A stretch of 21,256 bases of DNA. Source: BOG-908 sp964247675. Lineage in GTDB: Bacteria > Pseudomonadota > Alphaproteobacteria > Acetobacterales > Acetobacteraceae. This document shows positions 6,593 to 13,189 of the stretch, piece by piece (the first letter of the stretch is position 1; every line of letters begins with the position of its first letter). Position numbers and translations under genes: made by a program. Where the stretch lies: the NCBI GenBank assembly GCA_964247675.1, contig CAXTVW010000050.1, positions 1 through 21,256 on the forward strand, given 5' to 3'. The notes under the pieces were generated by a model. That model was not told the origin of the DNA. It made no database searches and saw only the letters and a list, made by a program, of their open reading frames with translations.

Positions 6593-8140
6593 ATGAACGC
6601 GGAGACGGCTCAGGAAGCCGCCCCTTCGTTGCGGGAGTTCCTCTATCACGCGTACCACCATCGCCGTCCGGCCTTGCTGGCGGGTGCCGCTGTGCTGTCC
6701 CTGGCGTTGCTGGTGGCTGCCCTCCTGCCGCCGAGCTACCGGGCCGCAGCCACGCTGGCCGTTTTGCCTTCGCCGGAGTTCACCGTGCGTGCCGCGGCCG
6801 GCAGCCACGAGCTGAACGCCAGCGCGCTGGTGATGGACCAGATCATGAAGGCAGAGTCGGAGATACTGGGCAGCGCGGACCTGCATCGCGCCACGATCGA
6901 CAAGGTGGGACCGGCCACGCTGTATCCGGACGTGTTTACACCGGCGCCGCGGGGCCTGGTGCGCCGCGTGGTGCACGCGGTCACGTCCACCCTGCTGGCA
7001 CCCTGGCGGGTGCAACCGGCGGACGAGGCTGCCGCGCGGGAGGAGCGCGGCATCAAGCGGTTCAAGCACGATCTGTCGGTGTTGCCGGCGAAGGACGCCA
7101 ACGTGATCGACGTGACGTTCGACGCGCCCGCGGGTGCGACCGCCGCGGCCACGCTGAACACCATGCTGGCGCTCTACGCGCAACGCCGCGCGTCCCTGTA
7201 TGACGATCCGCAGCTCGACATCGTCAGGCGCGAGGCCGAGGCGGGCCGGCAGGCGGTGGCGCAGGCCGACGAGCGTCTGGCCGCGTTCAAGCAGGCGCAC
7301 GCCATCTCCGACTACGATTCCGAGCGCGACCTGCTGCTGCACCGGCGCAGCCAGGCGGAACAGTCGACGCAGGAGACCGCCTCGTCCGTCAGCGAGCATG
7401 CCGCAAGGCTGGACGCGCTGACAAAGGCGCTCGGCGCGGAACACCCCACGATCGGCATCTACACCGAACAGGATGCAGACACGCGGCTGCAGACCGTGAA
7501 CGCCGGGCTGGAGGGCGTGCTGGCGCGGCTGGCCACGGCACGCGAGAAATACCGCGAGACCAGCCGCATGGTCACCGGCCTGCGTGCCGAACTTGCGGCA
7601 CACCAGGCGGAGCAGGCGCGCCTTAACCATGATGCGACGCTTTCTGTCGTCCGGCAGGGCCGCAATCCGACGATCGACCCGCTGCGGCTGGACCGCGCGC
7701 GTGAAGTGGGCGAGCTCGCGGCCGCTCGCGCCCGCCTGCAATCCCAGCAGCAGGATCTGGCGCGGGTATCGCAGACTCTAATCGCGCTCGATGCCGACGA
7801 AGCGTCGCTGGCCGGGCTGCAACGCCAGCGCGCCAGCGCGGACGACACGTACCGGGCCGCCAGCCGCATCGTGGCCGAGCGGCATCTGAGCGAGGCGGAG
7901 GACGCGCGGCGCTTGGCGAACGTGCGCGTCATCCAGCCGGCGATGGCGCCACAGTCGCCGCGGGCCACGCCGTTGCTGGTGATTGCGGCCGGCATCGTGT
8001 TCGGCGGGCTGACCGCGTTTGGCTGGGTGGTGGTGGCCTTCATGCGCCGGCCGGTGTTCCTGACCGGCGAGGGGCTGGAGGCGGCTAGCGGGCTGCCTGT
8101 CCTGGCTGTTTTCGAGCGCCGGCGGTTGGTGGAAGTTTAG
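6593..8140 (+). CDS. Wzz/GumC-like polysaccharide chain-length (co-polymerase) protein
   Basis: This 515-residue inner-membrane protein has the polysaccharide co-polymerase layout: a short cytoplasmic N-terminus, TM1 (about 26-46), a large periplasmic region and TM2 (about 461-483). The start of the periplasmic part (PPSYRAAATLAVLPSPE) and the stretch near 157-203 (NVIDVTFDAPAGATAAATLN) match the Wzz/GumC domain. Residues about 208-430 are largely coiled coil. Such proteins set chain length and assist export of exopolysaccharide or capsule. There is no fused BY-kinase; the C-terminal tail after TM2 has only about 32 residues. The ATG at 6593 has AAGGA about 8 nt upstream. No glycosyltransferase, Wza or Wzy gene is nearby. 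Confidence 0.82.
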   Translation: MNAETAQEAAPSLREFLYHAYHHRRPALLAGAAVLSLALLVAALLPPSYRAAATLAVLPSPEFTVRAAAGSHELNASALVMDQIMKAESEILGSADLHRATIDKVGPATLYPDVFTPAPRGLVRRVVHAVTSTLLAPWRVQPADEAAAREERGIKRFKHDLSVLPAKDANVIDVTFDAPAGATAAATLNTMLALYAQRRASLYDDPQLDIVRREAEAGRQAVAQADERLAAFKQAHAISDYDSERDLLLHRRSQAEQSTQETASSVSEHAARLDALTKALGAEHPTIGIYTEQDADTRLQTVNAGLEGVLARLATAREKYRETSRMVTGLRAELAAHQAEQARLNHDATLSVVRQGRNPTIDPLRLDRAREVGELAAARARLQSQQQDLARVSQTLIALDADEASLAGLQRQRASADDTYRAASRIVAERHLSEAEDARRLANVRVIQPAMAPQSPRATPLLVIAAGIVFGGLTAFGWVVVAFMRRPVFLTGEGLEAASGLPVLAVFERRRLVEV

Positions 8141-8167
8141 GGCGGCTGGCGGGGGGGCTTTCGCTTA

Positions 8168-8313
8168 GGAAAGGCCTTCTTTTTTGAAAAAAAGAAGCAA
8201 AAAACTTTTGCTACCCGCATCTGCAGCAACGGATGTTTTCTGAATCATCCGGCTGTTGCAGGCGCTTGGGCAAACGTCTCTGCTTCTTTTTAGAAAGGCT
8301 GTGCTTTCTTGCT
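8168..8313. repeat. AT-rich inverted-repeat element, copy F (inverted, right arm decayed)
   Basis: The left arm at 8170-8210 is intact (AAAGGCCTTCTTTTTTG ... GCAAAAAACTTTTG). It is followed by CCCGCATCTGCA, the complement of the G-rich block that other copies have next to their right arm. The far arm (about 8271-8313, CTGCTTCTTTTTAGAAAGG) is degenerate. The whole element is therefore in the opposite orientation to A, C, E and I. It lies between the convergent Wzz-like and P450 genes and touches the P450 stop codon at 8314. Confidence 0.85.
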
Positions 8314-9696
8314 TTACGTCCGCTTGTGCAGCCGCATGGGCATGCCCTCGGCCGGCCGCATGGTCACGCGGAGCTTCGGGGTCGGCGCAAAGTCGGGTTC
8401 GGCTGACAGGCGGGCCGCCGGAAGCAACGTGCCCAGGATGGCAACCGCTTCGAGCAGCGCGAAACCCATGCCGATGCAGATGCGTGGCCCGGCGCCGAAC
8501 GGCAGATAGGACCAGCGATGGCGGGCCTTTACGGCCTCCGGCGCGAACCGGTCCGGGTCAAACGTCTCGGGGTTCGGCCACAGGTTCTTGTGGTGGTGGA
8601 TGGCGTAGATCGGCACGAACACGTTGTCATGCGGGGTGATTTTCACGCCGCCGATGTCGAGGTCCCGCGTGGATTGCCGGACCACCATGGCCACGGGAGG
8701 ATAGACGCGCATGGATTCCTGGACCACCTGGCGCGTGTAGGCCAACTCCGCGACCTGGCCGGCTTCGAGCGGCGCGCCGCCTGTCACCTGGGCGATTTCC
8801 GCCAGCACCCGGCGCTCGATGTCCGGGTTGCGGGCGAGCAGGAAGAACGTCCAGGTGAGCGCCAGCGCGGTCGTCTCGTGCCCGGCGCCGATGAAGGTGA
8901 TGATGTTGTCGCGTATGTCGACGTCATCCAGGCCTTCGCCGGTCTCCGGATCCTTGGCGTCCAGCATAAGTGAGAGCAGGTCGCTGCGGCGCTCGCCGGT
9001 CTGGCGGCGCTCGACGATGCGCTCGGTGACTGTCTGGCGTAGGTAGTCACCGCCGCGCTCGGACTTGGCCTTGCCAGGGAACGGCGTCCAGGTGGGTGCG
9101 CCCAAAGCGGACAGGGCCGTCTGCCAGCTCGTGGATTCCAGGAAGTCCCGTATGCTGACTTCGGTACGCCCGACGTCCACGTTGCCGCGGCCGGAGAGCA
9201 TCGTCTCCAAGATGATCTCGAACGTCACACGCATCATCTCGTGCGTGATCTCCAGCGGCGCGCCTTCGGGCAGGGCGGCCCACGCATCGCGCATCTCGCG
9301 GGACGCGGTGATCATGGCGGGAATGAAGCTGTTCACGTGGGCGGGGCGGAACACCGGCGCGGAGACCCGGCGGTGCAGGCGCCAGCGCGCGCCTTCGGAG
9401 GTCAGGATGCCTTTGCCGAGTGCCGGCTCGAGCGAGCGGCGCATCGGCTCGGCCTTGACGAAGCTTTCCGCGTCATCGACCAGCACTTGCTGCACGAGGT
9501 CCGGGTCGCAGACGAACATCGTGTTGCGGCCGAGCATGTGGCTGACGACGTAGGGGTCAGTGTAGACGGCGGCGGGCCAGGCCTCCATCGGGTTGCGCAC
9601 GAGCTTCCGGAGGGTGCGCAGGGTGCCCAGGAAGTTCGGTGTGATGACGGGGCGGGAAAGGTCGGCTGTGGCGCTCATCTTTGGACACTTGGCCAT
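8314..9696 (-). CDS. Cytochrome P450 monooxygenase
   Basis: This 460-residue soluble bacterial P450 has the oxygen-activation motif AGHETT in the I helix (271-276), ExxR as ESMR (327-330), and the heme loop FGAGPRICIG with the axial cysteine C407. The C-helix motif ARWRLHRR (103-110) is also typical. The closest overall look is to the CYP102/CYP4-like group of bacterial P450s rather than the camphor (CYP101) type. The substrate and redox partners are not evident, and no ferredoxin or reductase gene is adjacent. The start is uncertain: ATG at 9696 or ATG at 9678 (MSATADLSRP), neither with a strong Shine-Dalgarno. It lies between repeat copies F and G. Confidence 0.92.
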   Translation of the reverse strand: MAKCPKMSATADLSRPVITPNFLGTLRTLRKLVRNPMEAWPAAVYTDPYVVSHMLGRNTMFVCDPDLVQQVLVDDAESFVKAEPMRRSLEPALGKGILTSEGARWRLHRRVSAPVFRPAHVNSFIPAMITASREMRDAWAALPEGAPLEITHEMMRVTFEIILETMLSGRGNVDVGRTEVSIRDFLESTSWQTALSALGAPTWTPFPGKAKSERGGDYLRQTVTERIVERRQTGERRSDLLSLMLDAKDPETGEGLDDVDIRDNIITFIGAGHETTALALTWTFFLLARNPDIERRVLAEIAQVTGGAPLEAGQVAELAYTRQVVQESMRVYPPVAMVVRQSTRDLDIGGVKITPHDNVFVPIYAIHHHKNLWPNPETFDPDRFAPEAVKARHRWSYLPFGAGPRICIGMGFALLEAVAILGTLLPAARLSAEPDFAPTPKLRVTMRPAEGMPMRLHKRT

Positions 9697-9726
9697 CCGG
9701 TTTAGGATTGCCGGCCTTTAAAAGTT

Positions 9727-9737
9727 AACGCCGTTAG
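9727..9737. promoter_or_regulatory. Short palindrome upstream of the P450 gene
   Basis: TAACG-C-CGTTA is a perfect 5-bp inverted repeat about 30 nt upstream of the P450 start. Its position suits an operator, but a match this short can arise by chance, and no regulator gene is adjacent. Confidence 0.2.
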
Positions 9738-9757
9738 CTTGACACTGGTTTCGAGGT

Positions 9758-9881
9758 AGAAAGCAAGCAGTCCTTTTTTAAGGGACCGAAAAAACGTTTG
9801 GCCCCGTCGCCGGCTATCTCGATAGCCGCCGACAGGGACCAAAAGTCTTTTGCTTCTTTTCTTCAGAAAAGAAGGCCTTCC
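9758..9881. repeat. AT-rich inverted-repeat element, copy G (variant subfamily)
   Basis: The right arm (about 9840-9881) reads AAAAGTCTTTTGCTTC, then TTTTCTTCAGAAAAG and AAGGCCTTCC, a variant shared with copy H. The left arm (about 9758-9798) is degenerate (AAGCAAGCAGTCCTTTTTT). The spacer is a GC-rich hairpin, with CGGCTATC (9811-9818) facing GATAGCCG. The right end meets the rplQ stop codon, so on the minus strand the element starts immediately after rplQ and is a good candidate for the end of the ribosomal operon. Confidence 0.85.
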
Positions 9882-10301
9882 TTACTCCGCTTCAGACTCC
9901 GGCATTTCCTGCCGCGGCCCACTATCCTGGCCCTTTGCCGACGGATCCCGATCAACCAGCTCGATCACCGCCATGTCGGCTGCATCACCATAGCGCATGC
10001 CGGCCTTCATCACGCGCGTGTAGCCGCCGGAGCGGGTGCGGTAGCGGTCGGCCAGGGTGTCGAACAGCTTCTGGACGATCGTGTTGTCGCGAAGTTGGGC
10101 GTAGGCCTGGCGGCGGGCGTGCAGGTTGCCGCGCTTACCGAGCGTGATCAGGCGCTCGGCAACGGGGCGGAGCTCCTTGGCCTTCGGCAGCGTGGTGGTG
10201 ATCTGCTCGTGCTTGATGAGCGCCACCGCCATGTTGCGGAACATCGCGAGGCGGTGGGTGGATGTGACGCCGAGCTTCCGGCCGGCTACCCCGTGACGCA
10301 T
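9882..10301 (-). CDS. rplQ: 50S ribosomal protein L17
   Basis: This 139-residue protein begins MRHGVAGRKLG and continues through the conserved core (RLAMFRNMAVALIKHEQITTTLPKAKELR, written here only as its segments HRLAMFRNM and ITTTLPKAKELRP) to YTRVMKAGMRYGDAA and IELVDRD. L17 binds 23S rRNA near the exit tunnel. An acidic tail of about 20 residues (GQDSGPRQEMPESEAE) follows the core. AGGAG lies about 7 nt upstream of the ATG. It is the last gene of the alpha operon but is separated from rpoA by repeat copy H, whereas the two are usually a few dozen bases apart. Confidence 0.97.
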   Translation of the reverse strand: MRHGVAGRKLGVTSTHRLAMFRNMAVALIKHEQITTTLPKAKELRPVAERLITLGKRGNLHARRQAYAQLRDNTIVQKLFDTLADRYRTRSGGYTRVMKAGMRYGDAADMAVIELVDRDPSAKGQDSGPRQEMPESEAE

Positions 10302-10310
10302 GTTTTACTC

Positions 10311-10446
10311 CTAGAAAGAAAGCCGTTCTTTTCTGAAGAAAAGAACCAAAAAACTTTTGCTCCCTGTCGGCGAGTCTCCGGAGAGTCCGCGACAGCACAG
10401 ATAAAAGTCTTTTGCTTCTTTTCTTCAGAAAAGAAGGCCTTCCTTA
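10311..10446. repeat. AT-rich inverted-repeat element, copy H (variant, complete) between rpoA and rplQ
   Basis: The left arm (about 10314-10359) contains TTCTTTTCTGAAGAAAAG. The right arm (about 10402-10446) contains the complementary TTTTCTTCAGAAAAGAAG. Both carry the same substitutions relative to copies A-C. The spacer is itself an inverted repeat: CTGTCGGCGAGTCTCC faces GGAGAGTCCGCGACAG, with 13 of 16 positions paired. The whole element can fold as one long hairpin. It begins 8 nt after the rpoA stop and ends about 10 nt before the rplQ start, leaving room for the rplQ ribosome binding site. Confidence 0.9.
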
Positions 10447-10453
10447 CCTAATC

Positions 10454-11473
10454 TCAGAAGGGTTCATCCAAACGCTTGGCCAATTCTTCGATGTTCTCCG
10501 GCGGCCAACCGGAAACATTCATCCCAAGCGCCAACCCCATATTGGTCAGCACTTCCTTGATCTCGTTGAGCGACTTGCGGCCGAAGTTCGGCGTGCGCAG
10601 CATCTCCTGCTCGGTCTTCTGCACCAGATCGCCGATATAGACGATGTTGTCGTTCTTGAGGCAGTTCGCCGAACGCACGGACAGCTCGAGCTCGTCCACC
10701 TTGCGCAACAGGTTGCGGTTGAACGGCAGGTCGTCGTGTTGCTCTTCGGCGCGGACCTGCTGCGGCTCGTCGAAGTTGATGAACAGCTTGAGCTGGTCCT
10801 GCAGGATGCGGGCCGCGAGTGCGACCGCGTCCTCAGGGCCCACGGCGCCGTTCGTCTCGACGGTCAGCAGCAGCTTGTCGTAGTCCGTCACCTGGCCCAC
10901 GCGGGTGGGTTCCACCTTGTAGGAGACGCGGCGCACCGGCGAGTAGATGGCGTCGACCGGGATCAGGCCGATCGGGGCGTCTTCCGGGCGGTTGGCGGCG
11001 GCGGCCACATAGCCGCGGCCGAGCTGCACGGTCAGTTCCATGCCGAGCTTGGCGCCCTCGTCCAGCGTGCAGATCACGAGGTCAGGGTTCATGATGTCGA
11101 TGTCATGCCCGGCCTGGATCTGGCCGGCGCGGACTTCGCCCGGGCCGGTGGCGGTCAGCGTCATGCGCTTGGGGCCTTCGCCGTGCATGCGCAAGGCGAG
11201 TTGCTTGATGTTCAGCACGATGTCGGTGACGTCCTCGCGCACGCCGGCGACCGAGCTGAACTCGTGCAGCACGCCGTCGATCTGCAAGGCCGTGACGGCG
11301 GCGCCCTGGAGCGAGCTCAGCAGGATGCGGCGTATCGCGTTGCCGAGCGTCATGCCGAAGCCACGCTCGAGCGGCTCGGCCACCACGGTTGCGATGCGGT
11401 GGGGATCGGTGCCGGGCTCGACTTCCAGCTTTTCCGGCTTGATCAGCGACTGCCAGTTTCTCTGGATAACCAC
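10454..11473 (-). CDS. rpoA: DNA-directed RNA polymerase subunit alpha
   Basis: This 339-residue protein has the usual length. The N-terminal assembly domain covers about 1-235, with the dimerisation signature ERGFGMTLGNAIRRILL starting at 36. A linker is followed by the C-terminal DNA- and activator-binding domain (about 250-325), with VRSANCLK at 266-273; R267 corresponds to the UP-element-contacting arginine R265 of E. coli. The start is GTG at 11473, with GAGAGG about 7 nt upstream. It follows rpsK after a 109-nt structured spacer and precedes repeat copy H and rplQ. Confidence 0.98.
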   Translation of the reverse strand: MVIQRNWQSLIKPEKLEVEPGTDPHRIATVVAEPLERGFGMTLGNAIRRILLSSLQGAAVTALQIDGVLHEFSSVAGVREDVTDIVLNIKQLALRMHGEGPKRMTLTATGPGEVRAGQIQAGHDIDIMNPDLVICTLDEGAKLGMELTVQLGRGYVAAAANRPEDAPIGLIPVDAIYSPVRRVSYKVEPTRVGQVTDYDKLLLTVETNGAVGPEDAVALAARILQDQLKLFINFDEPQQVRAEEQHDDLPFNRNLLRKVDELELSVRSANCLKNDNIVYIGDLVQKTEQEMLRTPNFGRKSLNEIKEVLTNMGLALGMNVSGWPPENIEELAKRLDEPF

Positions 11474-11494
11474 TCTTGTACCTCTCAGGTAGCT

Positions 11495-11570
11495 GTCAGC
11501 GTTCAGCCATCAATCATCAGGAAAGCTGCCGTCCGCAGCCCAATCCGACGATCGAAGGCTGGGAGCTGAC
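11495..11570 (-). promoter_or_regulatory. Structured spacer between rpsK and rpoA
   Basis: GTCAGC-GTT-CAGCC (11495-11508) pairs with GGCTG-GGA-GCTGAC (11557-11570), giving an 11-bp stem with one 3x3 internal loop. Inside the loop, GCTGC-CGTCC-GCAGC (11525-11539) forms a second hairpin. It lies in the mRNA ahead of the rpoA ribosome binding site. The fold could act in attenuation, RNA processing or feedback control; which of these is unknown. Confidence 0.5.
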
Positions 11571-11582
11571 GGCGGCGCGGCG

Positions 11583-11975
11583 CTAGACGCGCCGGCGCTT
11601 GCGTGGGCGGCAGCCGTTATGTGGAATCGGCGTCATGTCGCGTATGGCGGTGATGCTGAAGCCCACGGCCTGCAGGGCACGCAGCGCGCTCTCGCGGCCG
11701 GAGCCGGGGCCGCTCACCTCGATCTCGAGGGTCTCCATGCCGTGCTCGCGCGCCTTCTTGCCGGCGTCTTCCGCGGCCACCTGGGCGGCATACGGCGTGG
11801 ACTTCCGGCTGCCCTTGAAACCCTGGCTGCCGCTGGATGACCAGGCGATAGCGTTGCCCTGGGCGTCGGTGATGGTGATCATGGTGTTGTTGAAGGACGC
11901 CATCACATGGGCCACGCCCGAGATGATGTTCTTGCGTTCCTTGCGCTTGGTGCGCGCGGCTGCCGGCTTTGCCAC
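11583..11975 (-). CDS. rpsK: 30S ribosomal protein S11
   Basis: This 130-residue protein carries the family core NTMITITDAQGNAIAWSSSG, then GFKGSRKSTPYAAQ and the terminal PHNGCRPRKRRRV. S11 sits on the 30S platform near the Shine-Dalgarno helix. The start is GTG at 11975, directly next to the rpsM TAA with no gap, and GAAGG inside the end of rpsM can serve as the ribosome binding site. Translation is probably coupled to rpsM. Confidence 0.97.
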   Translation of the reverse strand: MAKPAAARTKRKERKNIISGVAHVMASFNNTMITITDAQGNAIAWSSSGSQGFKGSRKSTPYAAQVAAEDAGKKAREHGMETLEIEVSGPGSGRESALRALQAVGFSITAIRDMTPIPHNGCRPRKRRRV

Positions 11976-12353
11976 TTACTTGGTCACCTTCTTCTTGCCG
12001 GCGATCGCGACCGCCTTGCCCTTGCGGGTACGTGCATTGGTGTGCGTGCGCTGGCCACGCACGGGCAGGCCGCGGCGATGGCGCAGGCCGCGGTAACAGC
12101 CGAGGTCCATCAGGCGCTTGATGTTCATCGCCAGCTCACGGCGGAGGTCACCCTCAACGCGGTAGTCGCGGTCGATCGTCTCGCGCAGCTTGACGATCTC
12201 TTCGTCGCTGAGCTGGTTGACGCGGCGGTCATCGGGGATGTTCAGCTTGGTGCAGATGTCCTGCGCCTTCTTGGGGCCGATGCCGAAGATGTAGCGCAAG
12301 CTGATAACCACCCGCTTGTTGGTGGGGATGTTCACCCCGGCAATACGCGCCAC
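11976..12353 (-). CDS. rpsM: 30S ribosomal protein S13
   Basis: This 125-residue protein starts MARIAGVNIPTNKRV, contains the helix-hairpin segment YIFGIGPKKAQDIC, and ends in the basic GLPVRGQRTHTNARTRKG tail that reaches the P-site tRNAs. S13 is in the 30S head. The start is GTG at 12353 with AAGGAG about 8 nt upstream. A possible promoter about 125 nt upstream suggests that rpsM-rpsK-rpoA can be transcribed separately from secY-adk. Confidence 0.97.
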   Translation of the reverse strand: MARIAGVNIPTNKRVVISLRYIFGIGPKKAQDICTKLNIPDDRRVNQLSDEEIVKLRETIDRDYRVEGDLRRELAMNIKRLMDLGCYRGLRHRRGLPVRGQRTHTNARTRKGKAVAIAGKKKVTK

Positions 12354-12511
12354 GCCTAAACTCCTTGCGCGATGCCGGACGGCACCACGCGATAGTAGCC
12401 CGCTACGGGCTGGTTAACACACCGGAATGCAGTGATGGCCCGCGTCCTGTGGTGGACCGTGCCGAGCGGCTGGACTTAAAGCCCCCCCGCCTGTGAGTCA
12501 ACGCGATTAGA
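12354..12511 (-). promoter_or_regulatory. adk-rpsM intergenic leader
   Basis: This 158-nt gap is the largest in the ribosomal block apart from the repeat insertion sites. On the minus strand it holds a candidate promoter close to the adk stop and a hairpin AGCCCG-TAG-CGGGCT (12397-12411) in what would be the rpsM leader. S4 regulates this operon at rpsM in E. coli, but I cannot identify an equivalent pseudoknot here. Confidence 0.4.
12473..12501 (-). promoter_or_regulatory. Candidate promoter for the rpsM operon
   Basis: Read on the minus strand, TTGACT (12501-12496) matches the -35 consensus at five of six positions. Downstream, CTTTAAGTC offers a weak -10 at 15-17 nt spacing (for example TTAAGT). 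The G-run spacer is unusual. It points at rpsM from just beyond the adk stop. The -35 is good and the -10 is poor. Confidence 0.35.
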
Positions 12512-13189
12512 TCAACTTGTCGTGACGCTCGCCTTTTCCGGCAGGCGCTTCAGGATTGCGCCAATCGCGTCGGCGACCGTGTTCATGTCCGCCATGCCGT
12601 CCACGGTCTGCAAGCGGCCCTGGCCGGCGTAGTGCGGCAGGATGGGCGCCGTCTGCGTGTGGTAGGCCTGCAACCGGGCGGAGACGGTCTCCCGCCGGTC
12701 GTCTGCCCGACGAACGAAATCATGGCTGCCGCAGACGTCGCACACGCCGGTGGCGCGCGTCGGGTGGAATTCGTCGTGGTAGCCGGTGCCGCATTTGGCG
12801 CAGGTGAAACGGCCGGCGATCCGCTCGACCAAAGCTGCGTCATCGACCTTCAGCTCGATCACCGCATCCAGGCCGATACCCATCGAGCCCAGCATGTCAT
12901 CCAGCGCCTGCGCCTGCGGCACGGTGCGCGGAAAACCGTCCAGGATGAAACCGCGCGCGCAGTCGGGCTGGCGCACGCGGGCGGCCAGCATGGAGATGAT
13001 CAGCGCATCCGGCACCAGCGCGCCGGATTCCATGATGGCCTTGGCACGCGCGCCGATTTCGGAGCCAGCGGCCACCTCGGCGCGCAGCATGTCTCCGGTG
13101 GAGACCTGGGCAATGCCGTAGGCCACCTCGAGCCGTTTCGCCTGCGTCCCCTTGCCCGCGCCTGGCGGCCCCAACAGGATCAGATTCAA
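12512..13189 (-). CDS. adk: Adenylate kinase, zinc-binding type
   Basis: This 225-residue long-form enzyme interconverts ATP plus AMP and two ADP. The P-loop GPPGAGKGT is at 7-15, the AMP-binding segment STGDMLR at 30-36, and DGFPRT at 84-89. The LID domain has four cysteines, C130, C133, C150 and C153, in a CxxC...CxxC zinc site. Catalytic arginines follow in RRADDRRET (160-168). The start codon is TTG at 13189, overlapping the secY TGA by four bases in TTGA, with a GAGG-like sequence upstream; the family N-terminus MNLILLGPPG fixes this start. Location between secY and rpsM is the standard order in many bacteria. Confidence 0.97.
   Translation of the reverse strand: MNLILLGPPGAGKGTQAKRLEVAYGIAQVSTGDMLRAEVAAGSEIGARAKAIMESGALVPDALIISMLAARVRQPDCARGFILDGFPRTVPQAQALDDMLGSMGIGLDAVIELKVDDAALVERIAGRFTCAKCGTGYHDEFHPTRATGVCDVCGSHDFVRRADDRRETVSARLQAYHTQTAPILPHYAGQGRLQTVDGMADMNTVADAIGAILKRLPEKASVTTS

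Noticed and set aside
9739..9744. TTGACA on the plus strand before repeat copy G
   Set aside because: It has a perfect -35 hexamer, but there is no plus-strand gene downstream for kilobases and no clear -10, so it is probably chance.
10412..11569. 385-codon plus-strand frame opposite rpoA
   Set aside because: It starts in repeat copy H and runs antisense to rpoA; it has no family features.
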